The notes under the pieces: generated by a model
The model's input: the letters and a program-made list of their open reading frames with translations, nothing else
The model's database searches: none
What the model was told of the DNA's origin: nothing
In this document: positions 17,601 through 26,186 of the stretch, piece after piece
How positions within the stretch are numbered: the first letter of the stretch is position 1
Layout: the number at the start of each line of letters is the position of its first letter
Assembly (NCBI RefSeq): GCF_031951985.1
Contig: NZ_JAVLVU010000001.1
Location: forward strand, 5,270,001-5,334,000
From: Mucilaginibacter terrae
Lineage (GTDB): Bacteria; Bacteroidota; Bacteroidia; Sphingobacteriales; Sphingobacteriaceae
Direction of reading: 5' to 3'
DNA: 64,000 nucleotides
Made by a program: the position numbers and the translations under genes

Positions 17601-19526
17601 GGTTTGTGGACTTGGGTAGGTGGTTCAGATCAAATTAACCAATATGCTACTTACGGAGGTAAGGGAATAGAAAATGCCGGAAATTATCCCGGGTCCAGAA
17701 GGCAAAGCGTAACCTGGGTTGATAACAATGGGAACTTTTGGCTGATGGGAGGAGCTGGATACGCAGTTACCGGGACATTTGGCGAATTGAATGATCTTTG
17801 GAAATACAATTCACTTACCAACCAATGGACGTGGATGTCGGGCAACAATGTTATATATAGTAAAGGTGTTTACGGAACAAAGGGTGTGCCATCTGCCGAC
17901 AACTACCCTGGGGGCAGGGCTGATGCAGTTGGTTGGACAGATGGGCAGGGAAACCTTTGGCTGATGGGTGGTATTGCTTATTTGAGTAATAATAACGGGG
18001 GCTTTGCAAACGATCTTTGGAAATATAACATTGCCACCAATCAATGGACATGGATGTCGGGTGGTAATATTGGGGGCGAAATATCCAATTACGGAACTCA
18101 GGGTGTGCCATCGGCATCAAACATGCCGGGTTCAAGATATCAGGCTAGCGCATGGACTGATAATAACGGAAATTTTTGGCTCATGGGTGGCAGTGGGCAT
18201 AACCAATATGGAATTTTAGACAATTACAATGAAATGTGGGTTTACTCACCTGCAACCAATATGTGGACCTGGATAGACGGTAGTACATACCAGGGCCAGC
18301 GGGGAGTATACGGTACCAAAGGACAAGCTGCACCAGCTAACCGGCCTGGCACTCGCCGGGATGCACTTACCTGGACTGATAAAAATAATAATCTTTGGTT
18401 GTTTGGCGGATCAGGTATGGGTGGAATGGGAACAGGTAATGCAGAAAATGGCACGCTGAACGATTTATGGGTTTATCAACCACCTGAATTGCCATGGGTA
18501 AAACCGGCATTAACCAGCCTTACACCCGATAAGGGGAAGTTATCACCCGGGTTTTCAGCAGATAGTATTAATTATACTGTAAAGCTGCCCTTAGGCTCAA
18601 AAGCTATACGTTTTACACCAACGGCTCCTAATAGTGCTACTATTAAAATACAAAATAACATCATTCAAAGCGGAAGTTTGTCTGATAGTATAGCCTTAAC
18701 AAACGGCGATAATATAATACCTGTTGTTGTAAGTATCGGTAATGAAAGTTTATCCTATAAGGTTACAGTTAAGGTAGGCCGTTATGCAGCTCAACTCGCC
18801 TTAAGCCTTTCACCAAAAACTTACGGCGATACTGCTTATGATCCCGGAGCTACCAGCGATAACTCCAAAACACCTATTGTTTATACTTCAAGTAACAACC
18901 AGGTAGCACAAATTGTAAATGGAAAAGTGAAAATTATAAGAGATGGCACGGTACGTATAACGGCATCGCAACCTGCAGGTAATGGTTATGATGCTGCCGT
19001 GCCTGTTTCACAAATTCTTACCGTTAACAAGGCTCAATTAGTAGTTAAAGCCAAAGATAAAAACCGTATTTACGGAACAGCCAATGGTACTTTAACCTTT
19101 ATATACACCGGTTTTGTGAACGGCGATACACCTGCTAAACTCACTGGCGGGCTACCGGTTGCCAGTGTTAATGCAAATGCCTCATCTCCGGTGGGAACTT
19201 ACATAATTACACCAGTAGTAAAGCTATCAGGTTTTTATGAATTAATAACCGAGCCCGGTGTATTAACCATAACCAAGGCTCCGCTTACGGTTACAACTAC
19301 GGCTGCAACTCGTTTTTATGGTGCTGTTAACCCGGCAATTACTTTTAAGTATACTGGTTTTGTTAATAATGATGGCGTAAGTAAACTTACCATAAAACCT
19401 ATGGCTAAAATTCAGGCTAATCAGTTATCGTTACCCGGAAAATATGTAGTTACTGTTGATGGAGGCGTAGCGCAGAACTACGAGTTTACCTATGTGCCGG
19501 GCACAATTACCATCAAACAAAGCTAA
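14664..19526 (+). CDS. Giant secreted repeat protein (beta-propeller, cadherin-like and MBG domains), N-terminal part before frameshift
   Basis: The 1,620-aa part of a protein that would be about 1,890 aa. Signal peptide at about 17-36 (cut near V-K-A-Q). Residues about 37-730 hold a dozen repeats of the type R-Y-N-G-T-S-W-E-Q-V-G, probably one or two beta-propellers. About 837-1272 are six kelch-like repeats with the signature N-G-N-x-W-L-M-G-G ... N-D-L-W-K-Y. A cadherin-like beta-sandwich domain (about 1280-1370), an Ig-like segment (1373-1460) and two MBG domains with F-V-N-x-D motifs follow. The frame ends at TAA 19524 because of one extra base near 19519-19521; coding continues at 19527. 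It probably acts at the cell surface or outside in adhesion or binding; the ligand is unknown. Confidence 0.85.
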   Translation: MNTPTLSFWHSANIKRYLCLAVICLSFFAPQLVKAQSWQAVGEDENNQPIFSSTGNVSMVTGPDHKQYLAFIDGSTNKASVRRYNGTSWEQVGQRIISDSVITKVSIAFEGNTPYLAYAGNELGVKKFNGSNWVSVGSEVITGGASMLALNVVNQIPYILYRKNNRDIVFKMFENGAFVTISASGVMRNSNYYNPTYNSFAFDGTTPYIAYKDESNYFSYVKKFNGAEWVDVGSFNEFEASAVMQISINKGIPYIAYRSSSNKATVKYFSGNKWNFLGEREFTENRVSTMVLGFDDDTPYLLSQGGYLSYKAFIYKYTGGRWQQIGSSLKSDEQSDASVLALAFDNGTPYTFCQDGSAGGNVVRKYNGTDWEVLASKGFSLGSAIILDVKTDKNNTPYVLYNDYTNSYKCTLVKYNGSVWEVVGQPGFTTVGNVNIATLGFSADNYPMVVYRGSGTTEEKVFLSKFNGATWLNDNTSTLTLPSNAYYSVFSFDGSTPCVLYPDSYDKKLTLKRFNASAWTVWGATAFTDAYASEAELKIQNGIPYVAYRDEYGLKLTVMALLWNQWSRLGNVMETQRDADMISLAVGTDGVAYISRAGWQNTKLSVLKLVNGNWTLLGSAFNSSSPTNKPSLFISSANQPVVSFKDAGVTGRASSYRFDGANWLPIGSRGYSAYETMPYTFVYNNKLHAVYAINKLYHQFFNGDFIESRPSTAASNVKVNTLSANEAGISWKNGSGAARAVFVSTYDSGTITLPDGIEYTANAEYGMGSKAQNSSWYCVYNGTDTTVTVKKLSLGTHYKVAVFEYNGSGTEIKYTSPVLSMTKDFTTLARPITIAEGQWTWASGTQGFHSNGSPGLKEVSAPSNEPKARFGGMNWKDKNGDFWIMGGYGLYDFGQRNDLWKYTTQTGEWVWMSGEVTINPGASYGTKGVAAASNVPGGRQDALTWTDANGDLWLFGGFGFTTPDKIGYLNDLWKYSTATGLWTWVGGSDQINQYATYGGKGIENAGNYPGSRRQSVTWVDNNGNFWLMGGAGYAVTGTFGELNDLWKYNSLTNQWTWMSGNNVIYSKGVYGTKGVPSADNYPGGRADAVGWTDGQGNLWLMGGIAYLSNNNGGFANDLWKYNIATNQWTWMSGGNIGGEISNYGTQGVPSASNMPGSRYQASAWTDNNGNFWLMGGSGHNQYGILDNYNEMWVYSPATNMWTWIDGSTYQGQRGVYGTKGQAAPANRPGTRRDALTWTDKNNNLWLFGGSGMGGMGTGNAENGTLNDLWVYQPPELPWVKPALTSLTPDKGKLSPGFSADSINYTVKLPLGSKAIRFTPTAPNSATIKIQNNIIQSGSLSDSIALTNGDNIIPVVVSIGNESLSYKVTVKVGRYAAQLALSLSPKTYGDTAYDPGATSDNSKTPIVYTSSNNQVAQIVNGKVKIIRDGTVRITASQPAGNGYDAAVPVSQILTVNKAQLVVKAKDKNRIYGTANGTLTFIYTGFVNGDTPAKLTGGLPVASVNANASSPVGTYIITPVVKLSGFYELITEPGVLTITKAPLTVTTTAATRFYGAVNPAITFKYTGFVNNDGVSKLTIKPMAKIQANQLSLPGKYVVTVDGGVAQNYEFTYVPGTITIKQS

Positions 19527-20334
19527 CTTGTTTATCACCGCCAAGAGTAGGATTACAACTTATGGTGCAGCTTTTCCATCGCTTTCATTAGCTTATAGCG
19601 GTTTTGTAAACGGCGAAAAGGCCGAGCAGGCATTTGATAACATTCCTATGGTAAATACAACCGCTACACCAGCTTCTCCTGCAGGTAATTATCCTATTAC
19701 TGTTTTGGGTGGTGCTTCTTCAAAATACGTGTTGCGTTATACTAATGGAACCTTTACCATTAACAAAGCGGTATTACAGGTTACAGCACGTAACCAAACC
19801 CGAGAGCAATATCAAGCTAATCCGGAATTTACTTTGAAATATAGTGGCTTTGTAAACGGCGACACCGAAACTATGTTGCGTACTATACCTGCAGGGAGCA
19901 CCAGTGCTACAATAAATTCAGCAGTTGGACAGTATGCTATCCATGTATCGGGAGGGTACTCGCCGTTTTACACTTTTAATTATACTCCAGCGGTACTTAC
20001 AATTACAAAGGCTACTTCATCATCGTTTGCCCGTACATCATCACTACAAAATGATGTTGTGGTGCACCCTGCAGTATCACCAAACGGCGATGGCCAAAAT
20101 GATTACTTGCAAATAGACAATATTGAGAAGTATACTGATAACGAAGTGATGATATTAACAAGCTCAGGTACATTAGTGTACAAGGCTAAGGGATATGATA
20201 ACTACAACAATCGCTTCGATGGTTACTCTTCGGGCGGGAGGATTAAGCAACAGCCTGGCAATTATATGTATGTAATAAATTATTATGATAACGGCGAACA
20301 GAAAAGAGTAACAGGCTATCTCATGATAAAGTAA
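19492..20334 (+). CDS. Giant secreted repeat protein, C-terminal part with type IX secretion domain
   Basis: Continuation of the gene at 14664. Deleting one A in AAACAAAGC (about 19515-19522) gives the smooth reading I-T-I-K-Q-A-N-L-F-I-T-A. It carries the third and fourth MBG domains (T-Y-G-A-A-F-P; S-G-F-V-N-G-D), then a gliding-motility/CHU_C type C-terminal domain (about 90 residues) with the signature S-P-N-G-D-G-Q-N-D and the final G-Y-L-M-I-K. Such domains target proteins to the type IX secretion system of Bacteroidota. The start at 19492 is only the first ATG in this frame, not a real start. A perfect terminator follows. Confidence 0.85.
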   Translation: MCRAQLPSNKANLFITAKSRITTYGAAFPSLSLAYSGFVNGEKAEQAFDNIPMVNTTATPASPAGNYPITVLGGASSKYVLRYTNGTFTINKAVLQVTARNQTREQYQANPEFTLKYSGFVNGDTETMLRTIPAGSTSATINSAVGQYAIHVSGGYSPFYTFNYTPAVLTITKATSSSFARTSSLQNDVVVHPAVSPNGDGQNDYLQIDNIEKYTDNEVMILTSSGTLVYKAKGYDNYNNRFDGYSSGGRIKQQPGNYMYVINYYDNGEQKRVTGYLMIK

Positions 20335-20340
20335 CTATAA

Positions 20341-20374
20341 ATAACAAAGCCCTCAATTTGGAGGGCTTTGTTAT
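20341..20374. terminator. Bidirectional terminator between secreted repeat protein and L,D-transpeptidase
   Basis: Perfect 14-bp arms, ATAACAAAGCCCTC and GAGGGCTTTGTTAT, with A- and T-rich flanks. It is shared by two convergent genes that end at 20334 and 20379. Confidence 0.85.
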
Positions 20375-20378
20375 TTAA

Positions 20379-21926
20379 TTAAGCGGTTAAATACTTATTT
20401 AAATGTGCTAATAGTACCACATCCAGTCCATATACATCAGGCCTGAATTGCAGGGTTCCGTTCTCATCGGCCCAGCAAGTTACATAGGTAAGATATACAG
20501 GAACTTTTTTGGATAAGTCAACGTTTTTAGGCTCCGCGCTCCCTGAAGCCATGTCATTTTTAATAGTTTCATATTTTGTACCATCTCCAAATAGGGCATG
20601 AGCTAAATCGAGCGGACGTTCAACCCGCACACAGCCGTGGCTAACGGCACGCATAGGTTTATTAAAGGCCAGTTTGGCAGGAGTATCGTGCAAGTAAACG
20701 CTGCTACTGTTTTTAAATAAAAACTTGATTTTGCCCAATGCATTATCATCTCCTGGGCGCTGTTTAAACTCATAATCATTTGGACCGGCCGATGACCAGT
20801 CGATCGTTTCGCTATCTTCTATCTCTTTGCCATTTTTGTAAACAGCCATGTTGTGATTCGATAAATAGTAGGGGTCTTGCGCAGCCGCAACCATAATTTC
20901 TTTGGTTGCAATACTTTTAGGAATGTTCCATACCGGGTTTACCTGTGCGGTATAAATGGCGCTGTTGAGTTGAGGCGTTTCGCGCGAAAAAGGACGGTCA
21001 ACTTTATCACTTTCGTCGTACTCGGTTAAATCGGCAGAGCGGTCAATATTACGGCCTTCGCCCACACAAACCTTCATATTCATTACTGATTTTCCGCCTT
21101 CCATTACATCCAAACGATAATCGGGGATGTTTACTATTACATATTTATCAGCGGTAGGTTTGTTTTTCCAGCGCAGGCGTTCCAAATTCACTTTCAGCAT
21201 TCGCTCAGTTTCCTCGGCGGTTTGGCCAGGTACTTGTACGTTTGCTGCCAAGGCTTTTTGAAGGGCAATGTACTGTGGGTTTTTAGGCTGAACGCTGTCT
21301 AAAAAACTTTTCATATCGGCAATCGCAAACACCTTTTTCATCGAGGTGCTGTCTGGGCGTTTAGTTTCGGTATAGTAACGCGCATATATTTTACGCGGAC
21401 TAATTAAGCCGTACTGCAGGGAGTTGGTGTAGTTAATTAATGAATTTGCCAGTGCCACTTCTAAACGAGCCATAGTTTCATAGGCTTCTTCGGTAGTTTT
21501 AATAGCATCTTTGCTGTAAAATTTATCTACCAGGCTGTTTACTTCATCGGCCTGGAAGATTTTAGGGTTAAGACCATGCTCACCTGATTTTTTAAGATAA
21601 GTAGCAAGCGTTTTCAGGTCTTCACCCTTCATGTGGTCGAGTACCAGTACCGGGTCATAACCATTGTCCTTATAAAAAGTGGTTATTAAAACCGGGTTTT
21701 TAAGGCCCGATTTTTTTTCGGCTAATATTTTTTGAAACACAGGTTGAAAGCCCTCTTCAGTAACTTTATTAAAAGCCTTGTTTTTATTAACATCGTAAAT
21801 GGTTTGAGCCATATCTGAACGTTTGGTATGTTTACAGCTTTCAAACGTCAGGAGCAATATTGCGCACATGCCTAACATCAGGCCATGCCAATAGCTTTTA
21901 AAATTGATTTTGTTGAGTAATATCAT
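20379..21926 (-). CDS. YcbB-type L,D-transpeptidase (YkuD domain) lipoprotein
   Basis: A 515-aa protein. ATG 21926 is chosen over the upstream 21968 start because it places a lipoprotein signal correctly (S-Y-W-H-G ... L-L-L-T-F-E-S-C). A helical N-terminal scaffold (about 40-280) precedes the YkuD domain, with catalytic motif S-H-G-C-V-R-V near residue 425. The Cys forms the acyl-enzyme. The family makes 3-3 cross-links in peptidoglycan or attaches proteins to it, using tetrapeptide donors, and is insensitive to most penicillins. No partner gene is adjacent. It is monocistronic. Confidence 0.9.
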   Translation of the reverse strand: MILLNKINFKSYWHGLMLGMCAILLLTFESCKHTKRSDMAQTIYDVNKNKAFNKVTEEGFQPVFQKILAEKKSGLKNPVLITTFYKDNGYDPVLVLDHMKGEDLKTLATYLKKSGEHGLNPKIFQADEVNSLVDKFYSKDAIKTTEEAYETMARLEVALANSLINYTNSLQYGLISPRKIYARYYTETKRPDSTSMKKVFAIADMKSFLDSVQPKNPQYIALQKALAANVQVPGQTAEETERMLKVNLERLRWKNKPTADKYVIVNIPDYRLDVMEGGKSVMNMKVCVGEGRNIDRSADLTEYDESDKVDRPFSRETPQLNSAIYTAQVNPVWNIPKSIATKEIMVAAAQDPYYLSNHNMAVYKNGKEIEDSETIDWSSAGPNDYEFKQRPGDDNALGKIKFLFKNSSSVYLHDTPAKLAFNKPMRAVSHGCVRVERPLDLAHALFGDGTKYETIKNDMASGSAEPKNVDLSKKVPVYLTYVTCWADENGTLQFRPDVYGLDVVLLAHLNKYLTA

Positions 21927-22067
21927 AGGTAGATTATATTTGATTTTGCTATGCAATACCTGTACCAATCACCTTTGTGGCTCTAAACGGTTGTTTAACC
22001 ATCTACATGATCTCAGATGTTAGATTAAAATGATACGATGTTGTATAGTTTAGCATAATTTTACGCT

Positions 22068-22583
22068 ATGGCTAATTCAAAACCCGAAGTATGGCTGAGA
22101 GGGCCACTGCCCAATATACCGGCATTATTGCAACCGGTAGCGCATGCGCTTTTACAAGCCCGCGAAGAACTGTTTGAGTTGATGCAAGATTTTTCTGAGA
22201 ATCATTTATGGCAAAAGCCGGCCAATCTGGCTTCACCCGCATTTCATTTACAGCACCTCACCGGGGTTTTGAACCGCTTATTTACCTATGCCCGTGCCGA
22301 GGCATTGAATGTTGAGCAATTAACCTATTTAGCAGGTGAAGGCAACCCGCCATCTGCTAATTACAGCGTGCAAACTTTGGTCGAAACTTTCAGTAATGAA
22401 ATTGATGCTGCCCTTAACCAGTTAAGCAAAGAAGACGAAAGTCGGCTAACCGAAATTAGGGGAGTGGGTCGTGCTCAAATACCATCAACCGTAATTGGCC
22501 TGTATACTCACGCTGCCGAACACACCATGAGACATTTAGGTCAATTACTGGTTACGGTTAAAATTTTAAAGGCGGGTTATTAA
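22068..22583 (+). CDS. DinB-superfamily protein
   Basis: A 171-aa four-helix-bundle protein of the DinB_2 type. The three metal-ligand His positions are visible as H-L-Q-H-L early, and H-A-A-E-H and H-L-G-Q-L at the end. The conserved W-Q-K-P near residue 45 is typical. Family members are metal-dependent, thiol-linked transferases or of unknown function; no substrate can be assigned. It converges with the HAD gene, the stop codons overlapping by four bases (22580-22583). Confidence 0.82.
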   Translation: MANSKPEVWLRGPLPNIPALLQPVAHALLQAREELFELMQDFSENHLWQKPANLASPAFHLQHLTGVLNRLFTYARAEALNVEQLTYLAGEGNPPSANYSVQTLVETFSNEIDAALNQLSKEDESRLTEIRGVGRAQIPSTVIGLYTHAAEHTMRHLGQLLVTVKILKAGY

Positions 22584-23218
22584 TTGCCGTAGCTATCAAT
22601 AATGCTTTGCAATGCGGCAAAGTTGTTAATATGATGGTCGGCCACTTTATTCGAGTAATCGCTATTACGGTCGTACAACACGGTAGGTATGCCCAGTTGT
22701 AATGCCGCTTTGATTTCCGATTCAGGATCGTCACCTATCACCAGCACTTCGTGAGGCTTTAAGGCATGTTTTAGCAAGATGTCCTGAAATACTTCTTTTT
22801 TAGTGTCTTTGCTTAGTTCCGGGTCATTAATATGAATTTCGGTAAAATCGTCGCCTATATTCAGCTGTTTTACTTTGCTGTTTTGCATATTGGTAAAACC
22901 CATGGTAACTAAAAACTTAGCTAATGGCAATTGTCTTACATGCTCATAATCGGCAAACGTGTTCATTGGCTTATCATAAGTCAAGTTGCTTAGTAATTCG
23001 TTGCCTTTTTTTATAAGTTCGGGGCTAAGTCTGTTTTCATCGGCTACTTTTTGCCAGGCCCTACGCATAATTTGCTTTTTAATTTCGCGCATTACGTCTT
23101 CGGCAACCTCTGCTTTATGTTCATTAAGCAGTTGTTGCAACGGCTCAAACAGCTCATTGCCAATTGAACTAACCGGGTAAATAGTATTATCTAAATCGAG
23201 TATCAAGGCCTTAATCAT
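22580..23218 (-). CDS. HAD-superfamily hydrolase
   Basis: A 212-aa protein using ATG 23218 (M-I-K-A-L-I-L-D-L-D-N-T), which puts the nucleophile motif D-x-D-x-T at residues 7-11; the earlier TTG at 23227 adds three residues. Motif II is V-T-M-G-F-T-N, motif III is Lys-containing (about 118-125) and motif IV is V-I-G-D-D-P-E-S-E-I. The helical cap is inserted after motif I. This is the layout of phosphoglycolate-phosphatase- and pyrimidine-nucleotidase-like phosphatases. The substrate is unknown. It is downstream of the MFS gene but separated from it by a terminator. Confidence 0.85.
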   Translation of the reverse strand: MIKALILDLDNTIYPVSSIGNELFEPLQQLLNEHKAEVAEDVMREIKKQIMRRAWQKVADENRLSPELIKKGNELLSNLTYDKPMNTFADYEHVRQLPLAKFLVTMGFTNMQNSKVKQLNIGDDFTEIHINDPELSKDTKKEVFQDILLKHALKPHEVLVIGDDPESEIKAALQLGIPTVLYDRNSDYSNKVADHHINNFAALQSIIDSYGN

Positions 23219-23252
23219 AAAATACAAACCACAAATTTTGAAGCATGTTTTA

Positions 23253-23288
23253 TTTGAGCGGCTAACTTATAGCTTGTAGCCGCTCAAA
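23253..23288 (-). terminator. Terminator after MFS gene
   Basis: TTTGAGCGGCTA and TAGCCGCTCAAA form perfect 12-bp arms immediately downstream of the MFS stop codon and ahead of the HAD gene on the same strand. Confidence 0.7.
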
Positions 23289-23293
23289 TTTGG

Positions 23294-24529
23294 TTAAATG
23301 TTTACTTGTAAAGGTTTTGTGCGCCTGCTAAACCTATTGTAATACAGAACTGTAAACCCACCGGCCGAAACGATGCTGATCACACCCAACGCCCACCATA
23401 AAAAAGTATAGCCGTTGTAATCAACCAAAAAGCTACCCAAAGCCGGGGCCGCAATTTGAGCGGTAGACCACGCCATGCTGTACAAACCTGCATATTGCCC
23501 TGTATTACTTTCGTTCGCACGCGAAATCCAGAACGCATTCATAAATGGCATGCTCATGATTTCGCCTATGGTTAAAAAAACAATTATCATAAACCCGGTA
23601 AACCCTGTGCCTGGTAATAGGTTGGTTAAGGCAAAGCCAAAGCCCATAAGCAATACCCCCAGCGGAATATAAACAAGTGGGTGCCGCCTGCCATCTATTT
23701 TATGCACCAGCACCATTTCAATTGCAATAATTAGTAAGCCGTTTATTGACATGAGCATACCAATAAAACGCTCGGTGTAGTGCCAGTGTGTTTTAAAGAA
23801 CACCGGTTGCAGCGTAAAAAACTGGAAAAAGCAGGTTGCAAACAAGGCCGTAAATACCAGGAAAAGTAGATACACACCATCTTTATAGGCTGATGCCGTT
23901 ACGGCAGCTTGTTGAGCTTTGTGCAATACCTTTTTTACCGCACCCGTGCGCGGCATAAGTTTTAAAAGTAAAAAGGCCGAAAATATATTGGTAAAACCAT
24001 CAACCCAAAACAAAAGGTGGTAATTTACAGATGCTATAAAACCGCCCACGGCACCGCCAACAGCCCAACCCAGGTTAACAGCTAAGCGGTTGAGCGAGTA
24101 GGAGCGGGTGCGTGTTTCGGGAGTACTGTAATGTGCAACTGCTGTTGAGTTTGCCGGCCTGAAGGCATCATTACAAACACTCAAAATAAAGCTGGTAAGG
24201 CAAACCGACCATAAGCTTTGCTGAAAACCCAGTATCAGAAAAATTAAGCCACCGCTTAGTAGCGCACCAAACTGTACATCATAAAAGCCATATTTATCGG
24301 TTATTTTTCCACCCAAAAATGCGCCCGCTAATGAGCCTAAGCCAAACATCGACATAACTATACCTGCCTGTGCAATAGTAAAGTGCAGGTGCTGGGTGCA
24401 GTAAATGGTCATGAAAGGGAGTACCATAGTGCCGCTGCGGTTTACCAGCAAAACCAGCGACAGGTACCAACTACTTCGGGCCAGGCCGCTGTAGGCGGCT
24501 TTGTAAAGGTTAATAGTATAGTTAAACAT
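23294..24529 (-). CDS. Major facilitator superfamily transporter
   Basis: About 411 aa from ATG 24529 (M-F-N-Y-T-I-N-L); upstream in-frame starts would add 28 residues without an obvious helix. About twelve hydrophobic segments are seen. The MFS loop 2-3 signature is recognisable as G-G-K-I-T-D-K-Y-G. The overall pattern (V-N-R-S-G-T-M-V-L-P-F at helix 1, N-S-T-A-V-A-H-Y in the middle) is that of multidrug/sugar-type exporters of the YdhP/MdtH kind. Substrate unknown. It has a terminator on either side, so it is monocistronic. Confidence 0.87.
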   Translation of the reverse strand: MFNYTINLYKAAYSGLARSSWYLSLVLLVNRSGTMVLPFMTIYCTQHLHFTIAQAGIVMSMFGLGSLAGAFLGGKITDKYGFYDVQFGALLSGGLIFLILGFQQSLWSVCLTSFILSVCNDAFRPANSTAVAHYSTPETRTRSYSLNRLAVNLGWAVGGAVGGFIASVNYHLLFWVDGFTNIFSAFLLLKLMPRTGAVKKVLHKAQQAAVTASAYKDGVYLLFLVFTALFATCFFQFFTLQPVFFKTHWHYTERFIGMLMSINGLLIIAIEMVLVHKIDGRRHPLVYIPLGVLLMGFGFALTNLLPGTGFTGFMIIVFLTIGEIMSMPFMNAFWISRANESNTGQYAGLYSMAWSTAQIAAPALGSFLVDYNGYTFLWWALGVISIVSAGGFTVLYYNRFSRRTKPLQVNI

Positions 24530-24591
24530 TTGTGTAATATTTAGGAATAAAATCTTTGAATTTGTGTTTGAAAAAAACCTTGTAAAATAAA

Positions 24592-24623
24592 AAACCACTG
24601 CTTTGATTATCAAGCAGTGGTTT
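24592..24623 (-). terminator. Terminator after murA
   Basis: AAACCACTGCTT and AAGCAGTGGTTT (12-bp perfect arms, eight-base loop). On the minus strand it is followed by TTTTTTATTTT. It lies 28 bases past the murA stop. Confidence 0.8.
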
Positions 24624-24650
24624 CTGTTACTTAAGGTGTATCTGTAATAT

Positions 24651-25958
24651 TTAGATACGCTTTATGTCGGCACCCAGTGCTATTAATCGTTCGTCAATGT
24701 GTTGGTAGCCACGCTCAATTTGCTCAATGTTGTAAATAGTTGATTTGCCCTGAGCTGATAGCGCTGCAATTAACAATGACACTCCCGCGCGAATGTCGGG
24801 CGAGGTCATGGATATACCGCGTAACTTGACCTGGTTATCTAAGCCAATAACCGTAGCGCGATGCGGATCGCACAGAATAATTTGCGCGCCCATATCCAGC
24901 AGTTTATCAACAAAGAACAGGCGGCTCTCAAACATTTTTTGATGTATTAATACTGAACCTTTTGCTTGTGTAGCTACTACTAATACAATGCTGATCAAAT
25001 CGGGCGTAAAGCCAGGCCAGGGCGAATCGGCAATGGTCATGATCGAGCCATCAATAAAGCTTTCAATTTCGTAATGGTCCTGCGATGGTATGAAAATGTC
25101 ATCACCACGCAGCTCCAGTTTTATACCCAGGCGTCTAAACGTATCAGGTATTATGCCTAACTCTTTATACTGAACATTTTTAATGGTAATTTCAGAACCG
25201 GTCATGGCAGCCAAGCCAATGAAAGAACCAATTTCGATCATATCGGGCAGCATACGGTGTTCGGTACCATGCAATTCGGTTACACCTTCAATAGTAAGCA
25301 GGTTTGAGCCTATGCCGGTAATTTTAGCGCCCATACGGTTAAGCATTTTGCAAAGCTGTTGCAGGTAAGGCTCACAAGCGGCATTGTAAATAGTAGTAAT
25401 GCCTTTAGCCAATACAGCAGCCATAACAATGTTAGCTGTACCGGTAACCGATGCTTCGTCAAGCAAAATGTAAGTACCTTTAAGGTCTGATGCATCTACT
25501 TTAAAAAAACCGTCTTCGGGGTTATAATCAAAACGGGCACCTAATTTTTCGAAACCCAGGAAGTGGGTATCTAACCTGCGGCGGCCAATTTTGTCACCAC
25601 CCGGTTTAGGAATTGATGCTTTACCAAAACGTGCCAGTAACGGGCCAACGATCATGATAGAGCCACGTAAGCTGCCACCTTTTGATTTAAATTCGTCTGA
25701 GTGGAAAAACTCAAGATCAATTTCGCTGGCTTCAAAAGTATAAGTATCAGGAGCAAGGCGTTCAACCTTAACGCCCATATCTCCAAGCAATTCAATTAGC
25801 TTGTTAACATCTTTAATATCAGGTATATTGCTGATGGTAATTTTTTCGCCGGTTAACAGCACAGCCGAAAGTATTTGCAAAGCCTCATTTTTAGCGCCCT
25901 GCGGAGTAATTTCGCCTTTAAGTTTTTTACCACCTACAATTTCAAAAGCATTTTTCAT
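24651..25958 (-). CDS. murA: UDP-N-acetylglucosamine 1-carboxyvinyltransferase
   Basis: A 435-aa protein of full family length. It transfers enolpyruvyl from PEP to UDP-GlcNAc, the first committed step of peptidoglycan synthesis, in the cytoplasm. The substrate-binding K23-N24 pair sits in G-A-K-N-E-A. The active-site loop reads P-G-G-D-K-I-G-R-R, so the usual catalytic Cys (Cys115 in E. coli) is Asp122. The same change in mycobacterial and chlamydial MurA gives fosfomycin resistance, so intrinsic resistance of the enzyme is expected. It lies downstream of a DUF4290 gene on the same strand, about 230 bases apart with a repeat between. Confidence 0.95.
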   Translation of the reverse strand: MKNAFEIVGGKKLKGEITPQGAKNEALQILSAVLLTGEKITISNIPDIKDVNKLIELLGDMGVKVERLAPDTYTFEASEIDLEFFHSDEFKSKGGSLRGSIMIVGPLLARFGKASIPKPGGDKIGRRRLDTHFLGFEKLGARFDYNPEDGFFKVDASDLKGTYILLDEASVTGTANIVMAAVLAKGITTIYNAACEPYLQQLCKMLNRMGAKITGIGSNLLTIEGVTELHGTEHRMLPDMIEIGSFIGLAAMTGSEITIKNVQYKELGIIPDTFRRLGIKLELRGDDIFIPSQDHYEIESFIDGSIMTIADSPWPGFTPDLISIVLVVATQAKGSVLIHQKMFESRLFFVDKLLDMGAQIILCDPHRATVIGLDNQVKLRGISMTSPDIRAGVSLLIAALSAQGKSTIYNIEQIERGYQHIDERLIALGADIKRI

Positions 25959-26018
25959 ATAAAATTCAATATAGTGTATAACAGCACACTATTGCCGGTT
26001 GATTTGTTTGCAAAGATG

Positions 26019-26185
26019 TTTAAAAGAGAGGCAAGAAACAAGAGGCTCTTTAAAAGAGAAGCAAGAATCAAGAGACAAAAACCAAGACTTCACAAAATTA
26101 AGGTTTGCCTCAAACGCAAAAGCCAGAAGCTAAGACTCACAAATAAACGTCTTGGCTCCTGGCTCTTAGCTCTTGGTTCTATTCC
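26019..26185. repeat. Tandem and inverted low-complexity repeat between murA and DUF4290 gene
   Basis: Two 30-base direct units of the form TTTAAAAGAGARGCAAGAAW start at about 26019 and 26049. The AACCAAGACTT stretch near 26080 is echoed in inverse orientation by GTCTTGGCTCCTGGCTC and CTCTTGGTTCT at about 26150-26180. Similar CTTGACTCTTGGTTCTTGTC words recur at 29630-29655. This looks like a dispersed, variable intergenic repeat. No protein-coding signal is convincing here. Confidence 0.5.
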
Positions 26186-26186
26186 C

